From positions 1 through 64,000 of the forward strand of contig JAFQFC010000053.1 in the NCBI GenBank assembly GCA_017415775.1: a DNA stretch of 64,000 nt, read 5' to 3'. The position numbers and the translations under genes are program-made. Numbering within the stretch: position 1 is the first letter of the stretch; each line of letters opens with the position of its first letter. The DNA is from Oscillospiraceae bacterium (GTDB lineage Bacteria; Bacillota; Clostridia; Oscillospirales; Oscillospiraceae). Shown here piece by piece: positions 1 through 7,354 of the stretch. Under the pieces are notes generated by a model. It did no database searches. It was not told where the DNA came from and saw only the letters and a program-made list of their open reading frames with translations.

Positions 1-140
1 CCCACGAGGAGACCAGCGGCATTCAGGGCCGTCCCTGGATCCGTCCCGAGGACATTCTGGGCATTGCCGACCGCAAGCTGGATCCCGCACCTCCCGCCAC
101 CACCACCAAGAGTGATAACTTTATCACCTGCTGCAAGTAA
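1..140 (+). CDS. C-terminal end of an unidentified protein (possibly the D-ornithine aminomutase large subunit)
   Basis: An open frame enters from the left edge and ends at TAA 138-140. The visible 45 residues contain RPWIRPEDILGIADRK and end in NFITCCK, with two adjacent cysteines. I do not recognise the family from this fragment. The next gene resembles ornithine racemase, and in known ornithine-degrading clostridia the gene before orr is oraE (D-ornithine 4,5-aminomutase), so oraE is the contextual guess. It is an inference from neighbourhood only; no cobalamin or PLP motif falls inside the window. Confidence 0.5.
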   Translation, partial: HEETSGIQGRPWIRPEDILGIADRKLDPAPPATTTKSDNFITCCK

Positions 141-231
141 ATAGCCACATCCGGAAGCGGCAGCGGAAAACGATTGTTTCCTCCGCTGTCGCTTCCCTTT
201 GACTGAACGAAGGAAAGCCGGTGCGACACAT

Positions 232-1335
232 ATGAATTCTCGTCAATTCCCTGTGATGGATATCAATCTGGACGCCATTGAGAGCAACGCCCGGGTCTAC
301 TGTGACCTGTGCGCCCGGAACGGTATTTCCGTCGCAGGTGTGATTAAATTTTCGGATGGAGATCTGCAGGTGGCCAAAGCCTACCGTGACGGCGGCTGCG
401 CCCAGCTGGCGGTTTCCCGTGCCAAACATCTGCAGGCGCTGAAGGAAGCCTATCCGGAGACGGAGACGCTGCTGACCCGCAGTCCTACCCGCGGCGAACT
501 GGAAGCCACGGCCCGCTATGCAGACCTGAGTCTGCATTCCGACCCCAATGTGCTGCTGGGACTGGAAAAAGAGGCGGAGAAGTGGAATACCACCCCGGGC
601 ATCATCCTCATGATCGACGTGGGTGATCTGCGTGAGGGCGTGGACAACATCACGGAGCTGGTGGAGCTGGCGAAGCTGTGCGAGGCGCTGCCGAATCTGC
701 GCCTGCGGGGCATCGGCACCAGCCATGCCTGCCTCAACGGCATTCTGCCCAATGAAGAAAGCCTGGGTTTCTTCGTAAAGGCAGCCGAAGCGGTGGAAGC
801 TGCCATCGGCCGTGAGCTGGAGATCCTCTCCGGAGGCAGCTCCATCAATTTGCTGCTGCTGCGTGACGGCATCAACCGGATGCCCAAGCGGATCAACCAC
901 CTGCGTCTGGGCGGCTCCATCGCCAACCCCATGAATATGCGCATTGGGCGCAGTCTGACCTTCCCCGGAACCCGGGAGGACACCCTGCGCCTGACGGCTG
1001 AGATCGTGGAGATCCATGAAAAGGCCTCGGCACCCAAGGGCGCCAGCACCAAAAACTGGGCCGGACAGACCGTGGAACGGGTGGACAAGGGCCGCCGCCT
1101 GCGTGCCATCCTTGCCGTGGGCAGTCAGGATGTGGGCGACGCATCGGTGATGATCCCGGAGCTGGACGGCGTGGAGGTAGTGGGCCACAGCAGTGATCAT
1201 ACGGTGGTGGACGTTACCGAAACGGGGCGGATCTGGCAGTCCGGTGACACGCTGACCTTCAAGGTCCGCTATCCCAACATGCTTTACGCTTTTACCGGCA
1301 ATCACGTGCAGAAAGCATACTGTTACGACGAATAA
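232..1335 (+). CDS. orr: Ornithine racemase-like PLP enzyme (alanine racemase N-terminal fold)
   Basis: The 367-aa protein has the PLP-barrel racemase pattern: an N-terminal strand VMDINLDAIE, the probable PLP lysine in AGVIKFSDGD near residue 40, then LMIDVGDLREGV, LEILSGGSS, RMPKRINHLRLGG and VGHSSDHTVVDVT. These segments follow the Orr subgroup (L-ornithine to D-ornithine, entry to the reductive ornithine pathway) rather than cell-wall alanine racemase. ATG 232 was chosen because AGGAAAG lies at 211-217. A TTG at 199 would add 11 residues and GTG 221 runs straight into a stop. The gene lies about 90 bp after the upstream partial gene and is probably co-transcribed with it. Another amino-acid substrate cannot be excluded. 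Confidence 0.7.
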   Translation: MNSRQFPVMDINLDAIESNARVYCDLCARNGISVAGVIKFSDGDLQVAKAYRDGGCAQLAVSRAKHLQALKEAYPETETLLTRSPTRGELEATARYADLSLHSDPNVLLGLEKEAEKWNTTPGIILMIDVGDLREGVDNITELVELAKLCEALPNLRLRGIGTSHACLNGILPNEESLGFFVKAAEAVEAAIGRELEILSGGSSINLLLLRDGINRMPKRINHLRLGGSIANPMNMRIGRSLTFPGTREDTLRLTAEIVEIHEKASAPKGASTKNWAGQTVERVDKGRRLRAILAVGSQDVGDASVMIPELDGVEVVGHSSDHTVVDVTETGRIWQSGDTLTFKVRYPNMLYAFTGNHVQKAYCYDE

Positions 1336-1357
1336 CTGACGGTGATGACCGACAATC

Positions 1358-1408
1358 AACGCTTCCGATGGACTGGGGAAACCCAAGCCGACGGAAGCGT
1401 TCTTGTTT
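1358..1408 (+). terminator. Rho-independent terminator-like hairpin after the racemase gene
   Basis: AACGCTTCCG (1358-1367) pairs with CGGAAGCGTT (1392-1401) and is followed by CTTGTTTG. The loop is long (24 nt) and the T tract is imperfect, so it is a moderate-strength candidate. Confidence 0.6.
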
Positions 1409-1428
1409 GCCAAAATGCGGCAAAAAAC

Positions 1429-1457
1429 TTGTCAAACAGGAGGGAAAGGCGTATAAT
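1429..1457 (+). promoter_or_regulatory. Sigma-A promoter of the TSCPD/YcxB operon
   Basis: TTGTCA (1429-1434) and TATAAT (1452-1457) are separated by 17 bp. They lie about 30 bp upstream of AAAGGAG (1475-1481) and the ATG at 1490. Confidence 0.85.
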
Positions 1458-1489
1458 ACCCTTTATCGAACAATAAAGGAGCTACTGTT

Positions 1490-1738
1490 ATGACCTATAC
1501 TTATCGTCCCAAGGGCGTATGTTCTCAGCGCATGACCATCGAACTGGAAGACGGCGTGATCCGTGACGTGCAGATCCTGGGCGGCTGCAACGGCAATCTG
1601 CAGGGCATTGCCGCTCTGGTGCGGGGCATGAAGGCCCAGGAGGCCATCGAGCGCATGCGGGGCATTCGCTGCGGCTTTAAAAATACCTCCTGCCCCGATC
1701 AGCTGGCCAAGGCGCTGGAGGAGGCACTGGCACAATGA
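1490..1738 (+). CDS. TSCPD-domain protein (TIGR03905-type)
   Basis: This 82-aa protein carries the family signature NTSCPDQLAKAL near its C-terminus and a GGCNGNLQGI turn in the middle, together covering the whole short TSCPD fold. The same fold forms the C-terminal extension of some vitamin B12-dependent ribonucleotide reductases, but the stand-alone version has no established function. Three cysteines (in VCSQ, GGCNG and TSCPD) could bind metal or act in redox chemistry; that is inference. It is the first gene of the operon: the sigma-A promoter lies just upstream and its stop overlaps the next start as ATGA. Confidence 0.8.
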   Translation: MTYTYRPKGVCSQRMTIELEDGVIRDVQILGGCNGNLQGIAALVRGMKAQEAIERMRGIRCGFKNTSCPDQLAKALEEALAQ

Positions 1739-2337
1739 GCATGGACAGCGCAATGCAGATCCCGTATTGCTTGCGGGAAAAGGAGAAACTCTTTGCGCTG
1801 GCTTACGGCATCTATACCAACCGCAGCGGTGTGCTGTACAAGGGAAAGAAGGCGGAGCCCTTCCCCAGACTGCTGCGGAAGAGCCGACTGTCTGCAGCTG
1901 TGCTGCTGACGGTGATCGGCCTTTATGTGGTGCTGATGGCGGTGCAGGGCGTGGATGCGCTGGGCGTGGCGGTCCTGGTTATCGCCGGTATCTATACGGC
2001 AGGTCTGCTGCGCAGCCAGAAGACCCAGCAGCGCAACTATGCGTACGCTCTGCAGCGGTTTATGGAATCCGGCGAGACGGAAGGTGTGCTGCATTTTGAC
2101 CAGCGGGGCATCACCGATGTGGCGGCTTCCGGCAAAAAGAATTTCTTCTCGTGGCAGGATTTCCGGTACTGCCTGCTGGTGGGTGAGGGGATTTTGTTCC
2201 TCTTCGGTCAGGAGCGGGATGCCGTGCTGATGATCGACCGCAGCAAGGAGAAGGAAGCGGCTCTTCGGGAAATTTTGAAAGCCGTGGACAAAGAAGACAC
2301 CGTCCGTACGGTGGAAGTGAAAGGTGAAACAACATGA
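1735..2337 (+). CDS. YcxB-like membrane protein, first of three tandem paralogues
   Basis: The 200-aa protein has an N-terminal MQIPYCLREKEKLFALAYGIY segment, two predicted membrane helices at about residues 52-92, and a C-terminal cytoplasmic beta-rich half with FFSWQDFRYCLLVGEGILFLF, the pattern of YcxB-like C-terminal domains. The molecular function of this family is unknown to me. The gene overlaps the TSCPD gene by 4 nt and the next paralogue by 4 nt, so the copies are translationally coupled. Confidence 0.65.
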   Translation: MSMDSAMQIPYCLREKEKLFALAYGIYTNRSGVLYKGKKAEPFPRLLRKSRLSAAVLLTVIGLYVVLMAVQGVDALGVAVLVIAGIYTAGLLRSQKTQQRNYAYALQRFMESGETEGVLHFDQRGITDVAASGKKNFFSWQDFRYCLLVGEGILFLFGQERDAVLMIDRSKEKEAALREILKAVDKEDTVRTVEVKGETT

Positions 2338-2936
2338 GTGATAATCGGCAGATGCAGGTAACGTATCGACTGAAAGAGAAAAAGAAGCTGTTTTCCGTGG
2401 CTTATGCCATCTACAGCAACCGAGACCGAATTCTGCAGAAGCAGGACAAGGTCCAGCCCTTCCACAAGTCGCTGCAGGTGGTGCTGATCCAGTTCCTCCT
2501 GCTGTACGCACTGGCAGTGGTGTTCCTGCTGGGAATGATCCAAAACGGCTTTGATGTGACCGGCGTGATCCTGCTGGTGGTGTGCGTGCTGTACGGTATG
2601 ATCATGGTGACCTCCTGGGCCAACAATCGCCGCGACTACCGCTATGCCGAGGGTGCGTTTCTGCGTTCCACCGGCGAGACGGGTACCCTGCGCTTTACCG
2701 ACTGGGGTTTGACGGATGTGAGCGAGAACGGCAAGGAAAGCGCCTACGCATGGAGCGAGTATCGCTATTGCTTTATCACCGACGAGACCATCGTGATCCT
2801 CTTTGTTCCCGAGCGGGAGGAGATGGTGCTGATGAGCCGTGATGATGAGACGGAGCAGGCCCTCCGTGCTGTACTGAAAGAGTATGATATGATCCACACC
2901 ATCCGCAAGGCTGTGATGAAAGGAAAGAAGAAATGA
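2334..2936 (+). CDS. YcxB-like membrane protein, second tandem paralogue
   Basis: This is a 200-aa protein with the same plan as its neighbours: MQVTYRLKEKKKLFSVAYAIYSN at the start, two hydrophobic helices at about residues 50-90, and a C-terminal half with SAYAWSEYRYCFITDETIVILF. It is clearly homologous to the copies on both sides but well diverged, so the tandem array is not recent. ATGA overlaps at both ends make it part of the TSCPD-to-HD operon. No catalytic motif is evident. Confidence 0.65.
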   Translation: MSDNRQMQVTYRLKEKKKLFSVAYAIYSNRDRILQKQDKVQPFHKSLQVVLIQFLLLYALAVVFLLGMIQNGFDVTGVILLVVCVLYGMIMVTSWANNRRDYRYAEGAFLRSTGETGTLRFTDWGLTDVSENGKESAYAWSEYRYCFITDETIVILFVPEREEMVLMSRDDETEQALRAVLKEYDMIHTIRKAVMKGKKK

Positions 2937-3529
2937 GCGAGCAGGTTTTTCGCGTTCCTTATACCTTGAATGACAAGGCGCGGCTGTTTGACCTGGGCCA
3001 GGGGATCCACAGCAGTGTGGCGCCGGTTCTGAAAAAAGGCGGCGGAAAGATCACGACCATGACCCAGACCCTGAAAAAGATGCGCTTGCAGGCCCTGCTG
3101 TTTGGACTGCTGGCAGTGGCGCAGGCGGGCCTGATGGGCGTGAGCGGCGTATCGGCCGGAAAGATCGTGCTGGCGGTACTGTGTGCTTTGCTGGGCGGCC
3201 TTCTGTGGGCTTCCCAGAGCGGCAACAAGAAGGCCTTTGCCAGAGCGCAGGCGCTGTATCTGCAGAACAACGGCACGTCCGGCACGCTGACTGTGGACGA
3301 GGACGGCATCTGCGAATGCAATGAAGCCGGCCGGGAGACCCGCTTCAGCTGGGAGGACTACCGCTGCTGCATCATGAGCGAGGAGGCCATCGTGGTGGTG
3401 TTCTACAAGCCTGTGATGCTGATCGTCAGCCGCACCAAGGAGACCGAGGACGGTCTGGTGGAGGCGCTGCTGGCCTTTGACAAGGAACGGACCATCTACG
3501 AGGTGGAGGTCAAGGGGGAAAAGAAGTGA
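2933..3529 (+). CDS. YcxB-like membrane protein, third tandem paralogue
   Basis: This 198-aa copy begins with FRVPYTLNDKARLFDLGQGI, has two hydrophobic helices at about residues 50-92 and a C-terminal RFSWEDYRCCIMSEEAIVVVFY segment matching the other two copies. It is the most divergent at the N-terminus. It starts in an ATGA overlap with copy two and its stop overlaps the GTG start of the HD gene. Confidence 0.65.
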   Translation: MSEQVFRVPYTLNDKARLFDLGQGIHSSVAPVLKKGGGKITTMTQTLKKMRLQALLFGLLAVAQAGLMGVSGVSAGKIVLAVLCALLGGLLWASQSGNKKAFARAQALYLQNNGTSGTLTVDEDGICECNEAGRETRFSWEDYRCCIMSEEAIVVVFYKPVMLIVSRTKETEDGLVEALLAFDKERTIYEVEVKGEKK

Positions 3530-4026
3530 GAAAGGAAACGGCACGGCTGCTGACCGCTATGGCGGACTATGACCGTGATCCGGCGCTGGTCCATCACTTT
3601 ACCAAGGTCCACGGCTTTGCCGCTGCCATCGGCACGATGGAGGGCTTGGATGAGGAGACCCAGTTTGTACTGGAAACGGCGGCGCTGGTCCACGACATCG
3701 GTATCCGCAATGCCCAGCGCCAATACGGCCGCAGCGACGGAAAGCTGCAGGAGGCCATCGGACCCGGTGAGGCGGAGACGCTGCTGCGCTCGCTGGGAGA
3801 TTACACCGAAGCCCAGATCGACCGGGTGAAATATCTGGTGGGCCATCATCACACCTATACGGATGTGGAGGGGTTGGACTATCAGATCCTGATCGAGGCG
3901 GATTTTCTGGTGAACCTCTATGAGTTTGCCGATCGCTACAGAGCGATCCTGGCAGCGGAGGAACGCATTTTCCGCACTGCAAGCGGCAAGCGCCTGCTGC
4001 ACAATATCTTTGGCATTGAAAAATGA
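3526..4026 (+). CDS. HD-domain phosphohydrolase
   Basis: The 166-aa protein carries an HD fold. H29 is a likely first ligand, H56-D57 (in ALVHDIGI) are the family doublet, and H107-H109 (VGHHHTY) and D127 follow, consistent with a metal-dependent phosphohydrolase acting on a nucleotide or other small phosphoester. The substrate is unknown. The GTG start overlaps the preceding stop (GTGA), so it ends the five-gene operon and may be functionally linked to the membrane paralogues. It is followed at once by a strong terminator. Confidence 0.8.
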   Translation: MRKETARLLTAMADYDRDPALVHHFTKVHGFAAAIGTMEGLDEETQFVLETAALVHDIGIRNAQRQYGRSDGKLQEAIGPGEAETLLRSLGDYTEAQIDRVKYLVGHHHTYTDVEGLDYQILIEADFLVNLYEFADRYRAILAAEERIFRTASGKRLLHNIFGIEK

Positions 4027-4065
4027 AAAAGAACCACACTTTCTTGCGAAAGTGTGGTTCTTTTT
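4026..4065. terminator. Bidirectional terminator between convergent genes
   Basis: An 18-bp arm (A-tract then GAACCACACTTTC) pairs across a TTGC loop with GAAAGTGTGGTTC and a T-tract. It serves the HD operon on the plus strand and the pseudouridine synthase gene on the minus strand. Confidence 0.92.
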
Positions 4066-4732
4066 ATGTTAATTCTTCTGCCTGGAACAGATCCCATGGA
4101 TATTGCGGCGGCGGCGGGAGCATCACATCCACCGCTTTTTTGGTCACCGGATGGGTGAAGGCCAGACGGTAGGACCACAGTGCGGCCGAGCAGCCGGGGT
4201 CCTTGCTGCCGTAGCGGATGTCCCCCAGCAGAGGCAGCTGACGAGAGGAGAACTGCACCCGAATCTGGTGGGTGCGGCCGGTATGGAGCTTGACCCGTAC
4301 CAGCGACAGCTCCTCGGTGCGGCCGATTTCCCGGTACTCCAGTCTGGCTTCCCGGACGCCCTTGCGCATCCGCTGCACCACAAAGCTCTTGTTGTGGGCG
4401 GCGTCTCGGAAGAGGAGGTCGGTAAGGGTATCGGCCTCTTTTTCCGGATGACCCCGGAGGACGGCCAGATACTCCTTGGTGATGCGGTGTTCCGCCACCA
4501 GCGCCGTCAGCTTGCCGGTAACTTCCTTGCGGCGGGAAAAGACCATCACGCCGCCGGTGACCTTGTCCAGCCGGTGGACGGTGGCGATATAGTCATTCTT
4601 GCCCAGTGCGTGATAATGCTCACGCAGCCAGCGGGGCATGCACTTGGCACTGCCGTCATCCTCGGAGAGGTAGTTCACCGGCTTGCAGCACACCACCAGA
4701 TGGGCGTCTTCGTATAAAATGACAGGTTCCAT
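4064..4732 (-). CDS. RluA-family pseudouridine synthase
   Basis: The 222-aa protein has the RluA catalytic motif HRLDKVTGGV with D56 as the expected nucleophile/general base. It also has the family segments ITKEYLAVL and LHTGRTHQIRVQF, and ends with the typical WDL segment. It would isomerise uridine to pseudouridine in rRNA or tRNA. It lacks an N-terminal S4 domain, so it is the short RluA/YlyB-like form and the target cannot be named. Its stop lies inside the terminator hairpin shared with the HD gene. Confidence 0.85.
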   Translation of the reverse strand: MEPVILYEDAHLVVCCKPVNYLSEDDGSAKCMPRWLREHYHALGKNDYIATVHRLDKVTGGVMVFSRRKEVTGKLTALVAEHRITKEYLAVLRGHPEKEADTLTDLLFRDAAHNKSFVVQRMRKGVREARLEYREIGRTEELSLVRVKLHTGRTHQIRVQFSSRQLPLLGDIRYGSKDPGCSAALWSYRLAFTHPVTKKAVDVMLPPPPQYPWDLFQAEELT

Positions 4733-4747
4733 GACTGACTCCTTGCC

Positions 4748-4778
4748 AAAAAGCAGACGCGGCGGGCGTCTGCTTTTT
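4748..4778 (-). terminator. Terminator after the dacF-like gene
   Basis: AAAAAGCAGACGC (4748-4760) pairs with GCGTCTGCTTTTT (4766-4778). Read on the minus strand it gives a hairpin plus T-tract just after the stop at 4788. Confidence 0.85.
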
Positions 4779-4787
4779 CGTGTGTTG

Positions 4788-6134
4788 TTATCTGCGGCGG
4801 CCGCGATAGCTGCGGCTGCGGGTGCGGCGGCCGGTGCGGCTGCCGTAACGGCGGTTACGGCGCAGGAACTTCCACCACACCCAGATCAGGATCACCAGCA
4901 CTGCCAGAACGGCCAGCGCGATCTTGACGATGGTCTTGGAGAAGAACTGGATGATCTGGTACTTGACGGTGAGGAACTGAGAGGCACCCACATCGTACTG
5001 GGCCAGCAGGGGCACGGTGGCGCACACCCGACCATTGTAGCGCAGCGTGATCTCGCCCAGCTCGTCACCCTTGGCGATGGGGGCGAAGGCCACATCCTGA
5101 TGCAGCGTTACCTGACGTTCCAGCGTGGAAATGTCCACATCGTTGGGCAGCGTGGCGGAGGCCTCGGTGGCGGGATGGACCACCACGTAGTTGGTCTCCT
5201 TGCTCAGCTCCACCGGCACTTCGGCGATCAGCTCGTCGGTGGTGAGGATGGTGCGGGTGGAAAAGCCGTCAAAACCGTAGTCGTACAGCTTGGCGGAGTC
5301 GGAGTAAGTACGAATGGTGGTGCCGGAGCCCTCGCAGCCCAGAACCACGCACACCAGACGGCGGCCGGCACGGACGGCGGAGGAGAGCAGGCAGTGGCCG
5401 GCCTCGTCGGTGGTGCCGGTCTTGATGCCCTCGGCGCCGCTGTAAAGATAGCCCAGAATGCGCCAGTTGGAAATCAGGGAGTTGGTGGTGTGCAGCTCAC
5501 GAGAGCCGTTCATGTTGGTGGCCGGAACGGTGTAGGCCAGGGTGTTGCAGATGGTCATGAAGGATTCTTTTTGCAGCACGGTGCGGGCCAGTACATACAG
5601 ATCCCATGCGGTGGTATAATGTCCCGGGTCGTGCAGACCGCTGGTGTTGACGTAGCGGGTGTCGGTCATTCCCAGCTCCTGCGCGCGGCTGTTCATGCGG
5701 CTGACAAAGGCGGCGACGCTGCCATCCACGGCCTCAGCCACGATGTTGCAGGCTTCGTTGGCCGACACCAGCATCATGCAGTACAGCAGATCCTTCAGCG
5801 CCATCGTCTCACCCGGTTTGATACCGGCATTGCTGCCGTCGGGATGGAGACCCTGAAAAGCGGTTTCGGAGGCGGTGATCATGTCATCGGCTTTCAGCTC
5901 GCCGCGCTCGATGGCCTCCAGCGCCAGCAGGCAGGTCATCACCTTGGTGATGCTGGCGGGGTACATTCTTTTTGTTTCGTTTTTGCCGAACAGGATGGTG
6001 TCATCGGCGGTGTCCACCAGAATGGCGGCCTGCGCATTGACCGACGGGGCCTCCAGCGCTTGAGCGCAGGGGGCTGTCATGGTCAGCAGCAGAAGCGTGA
6101 TGAAAAAAACGGACAGAATGCGGCGAAATTTCAT
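4788..6134 (-). CDS. dacF: D-alanyl-D-alanine carboxypeptidase, DacF/PBP5-like
   Basis: This 448-aa serine carboxypeptidase (peptidase S11) trims the terminal D-Ala from peptidoglycan stem peptides outside the membrane. It has a signal peptide ending near AQA (residue 26), the active-site SITK (S61, K64), SAN (S124-N126) and KTGT (K238). A C-terminal beta domain, a membrane helix at about residues 405-427 and an Arg-rich tail (RRNRRYGSRTGRRTRSRSYR) follow. ATG 6134 was chosen because GGAG lies just upstream; a longer reading to 6224 would start inside the divergent promoter region. DacF is often under sporulation control in Bacillus, but here the promoter looks sigma-A-like. Confidence 0.9.
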   Translation of the reverse strand: MKFRRILSVFFITLLLLTMTAPCAQALEAPSVNAQAAILVDTADDTILFGKNETKRMYPASITKVMTCLLALEAIERGELKADDMITASETAFQGLHPDGSNAGIKPGETMALKDLLYCMMLVSANEACNIVAEAVDGSVAAFVSRMNSRAQELGMTDTRYVNTSGLHDPGHYTTAWDLYVLARTVLQKESFMTICNTLAYTVPATNMNGSRELHTTNSLISNWRILGYLYSGAEGIKTGTTDEAGHCLLSSAVRAGRRLVCVVLGCEGSGTTIRTYSDSAKLYDYGFDGFSTRTILTTDELIAEVPVELSKETNYVVVHPATEASATLPNDVDISTLERQVTLHQDVAFAPIAKGDELGEITLRYNGRVCATVPLLAQYDVGASQFLTVKYQIIQFFSKTIVKIALAVLAVLVILIWVWWKFLRRNRRYGSRTGRRTRSRSYRGRRR

Positions 6135-6153
6135 AGTGTTTTTTCTCCAGACA

Positions 6154-6162
6154 TGGTATAAT
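6154..6162 (+). promoter_or_regulatory. Extended -10 promoter element for the comEA-like operon
   Basis: TGGTATAAT fits the extended -10 pattern TGnTATAAT; no good -35 lies 17 bp upstream. An ATG at 6161 overlaps this element, which argues against it as a start codon. Confidence 0.5.
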
Positions 6163-6223
6163 GTATGAAAGCATAAAAGGCACGGTGCCGCCGGAGGGGG
6201 GCATCGTGAATAAGCCTGCTTCA

Positions 6224-6251
6224 ATTATAGCAAAAAACGCGAGGGAGTCAA
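6224..6251 (-). promoter_or_regulatory. Sigma-A promoter of the dacF-like gene
   Basis: On the minus strand TTGACT (6251-6246) and TATAAT (6229-6224) are 16 bp apart. The -35 overlaps the ribosome-binding site of the divergent ComEA-like gene. Confidence 0.75.
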
Positions 6252-6253
6252 CC

Positions 6254-6619
6254 GTGGCACAAAAGGGAAAGCTGGCAAAAACGGAAATATTTTGTCTGAT
6301 CCTTACGGCGCTGTTCTGTCTGCTGGCGGCAGCGGTGTTCCTGCATGGCACGGCGCATCGGGGCGGCGTCACGGTGACTGCGTGGAAGGATGAGGACATA
6401 TCCCAGTCCCTGCCCCAAAAGATCAACATCAACACAGCCGACGAAGAAACGCTGCAGCAGCTGCCCGGAGTAGGGCCTGTGCTGGCCCGGCGTATCGTCG
6501 ATTGGCGGAAAGAGAACGGCAGCTATCAGATCCCGGAGGATCTGCTGGCGGTGGAGGGCATCGGACTTGCCACGCTGGAGGGACTGCGTGACATGATCGT
6601 GACAGAGGAGGAACCATGA
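6254..6619 (+). CDS. ComEA-like helix-hairpin-helix membrane protein
   Basis: From GTG 6254 the product is 121 aa: a short basic N-terminus, one membrane helix (about residues 11-32), a linker, and a ComEA-type double helix-hairpin-helix (KININTADEETLQQLPGVGP...ARRIVDW...LLAVEGIG) that binds DNA backbone. Classical ComEA is a DNA receptor in competence, but this version is short and lacks an SLBB domain, so the competence role is unproven. GTG 6254 has GAGGGAG six bases upstream (6241-6247); the upstream ATG 6161 lies in a -10 box. Its stop overlaps the response-regulator start (ATGA). Confidence 0.75.
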   Translation: MAQKGKLAKTEIFCLILTALFCLLAAAVFLHGTAHRGGVTVTAWKDEDISQSLPQKININTADEETLQQLPGVGPVLARRIVDWRKENGSYQIPEDLLAVEGIGLATLEGLRDMIVTEEEP

Positions 6620-7320
6620 AGATTCTGGTAGTGGATGACGAAAAATTGCTGGTCAAGGGCCTGAAGTTCAATCTGGAAAACGAGGGCTATGAGGTGACGG
6701 TGGCTTACGACGGCGCAGCCGCCGTGGAGCTGGAGCGGCGGGAGCAGTTCGATCTGATCCTGCTGGACTGGATGATGCCGGGCATGTCCGGCAGCGACGC
6801 CTGCATGAAGATCCGGGAATTCTCCGACGTGCCGGTCATTATGCTGACGGCCCGCAGCGAGGATGCCGACAAGCTGATGGGCTTTGCCTGCGGCGCCGAC
6901 GACTATATCACCAAGCCCTTCAATATTCTGGAGGTCAAGGCCCGGATCCGGGCCCTGCTGCGCCGCAGTGCGGCGGCGGCCCGTCCCGCCGAAGAGCAGC
7001 GCAGTTTGCTGACGGTGGGCGATCTGTCGCTGGACACCCAGCAGCGGGTGGCCATCCGGGACGGACAGGTCATCGACCTGACGGCCAAGGAATACGACCT
7101 GATGGAGCTGCTGATGAAGAATCCCCGCCGGGTCTACAGCCGTGAGAGCCTGATGGATCTGGTATGGGGCTATTCCTACGCAGGCGATTACCGCACGGTG
7201 GATGTGCATATCCGCCGCCTGCGGGAGAAGTTGGAGAAAACGTCGGCCGAGCCGGTTTACATCATGACCAAGTGGGGAGTGGGTTACTATTTCAAAGGGG
7301 AAAGTCAGCCTACAATTTAA
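6616..7320 (+). CDS. OmpR/PhoB-family response regulator
   Basis: The 234-aa protein has an N-terminal receiver domain (about 1-115) with the acidic pair in VVDDE, phospho-acceptor D51 in LLDWMMPG, T-loop LTARSE and the lysine in ITKPF. A C-terminal winged helix (about 135-230) carries LTAKEYDLMELL and VDVHIRRLREKLE. It is the DNA-binding partner of the kinase encoded immediately downstream. The start overlaps the ComEA-like stop by 4 nt. Which genes it controls is not visible; the linked GerMN protein suggests cell-envelope or sporulation functions. Confidence 0.92.
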   Translation: MKILVVDDEKLLVKGLKFNLENEGYEVTVAYDGAAAVELERREQFDLILLDWMMPGMSGSDACMKIREFSDVPVIMLTARSEDADKLMGFACGADDYITKPFNILEVKARIRALLRRSAAAARPAEEQRSLLTVGDLSLDTQQRVAIRDGQVIDLTAKEYDLMELLMKNPRRVYSRESLMDLVWGYSYAGDYRTVDVHIRRLREKLEKTSAEPVYIMTKWGVGYYFKGESQPTI

Positions 7321-7354
7321 GTTCAGCCTCAGCTACATCCTTGTCATCGTTTTT

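Noticed and set aside
6161..6253. ATG 6161 as start of the ComEA-like protein
   Set aside because: The ATG lies inside a TATAAT element and lacks a ribosome site, whereas GTG 6254 has GAGGGAG at the right distance.
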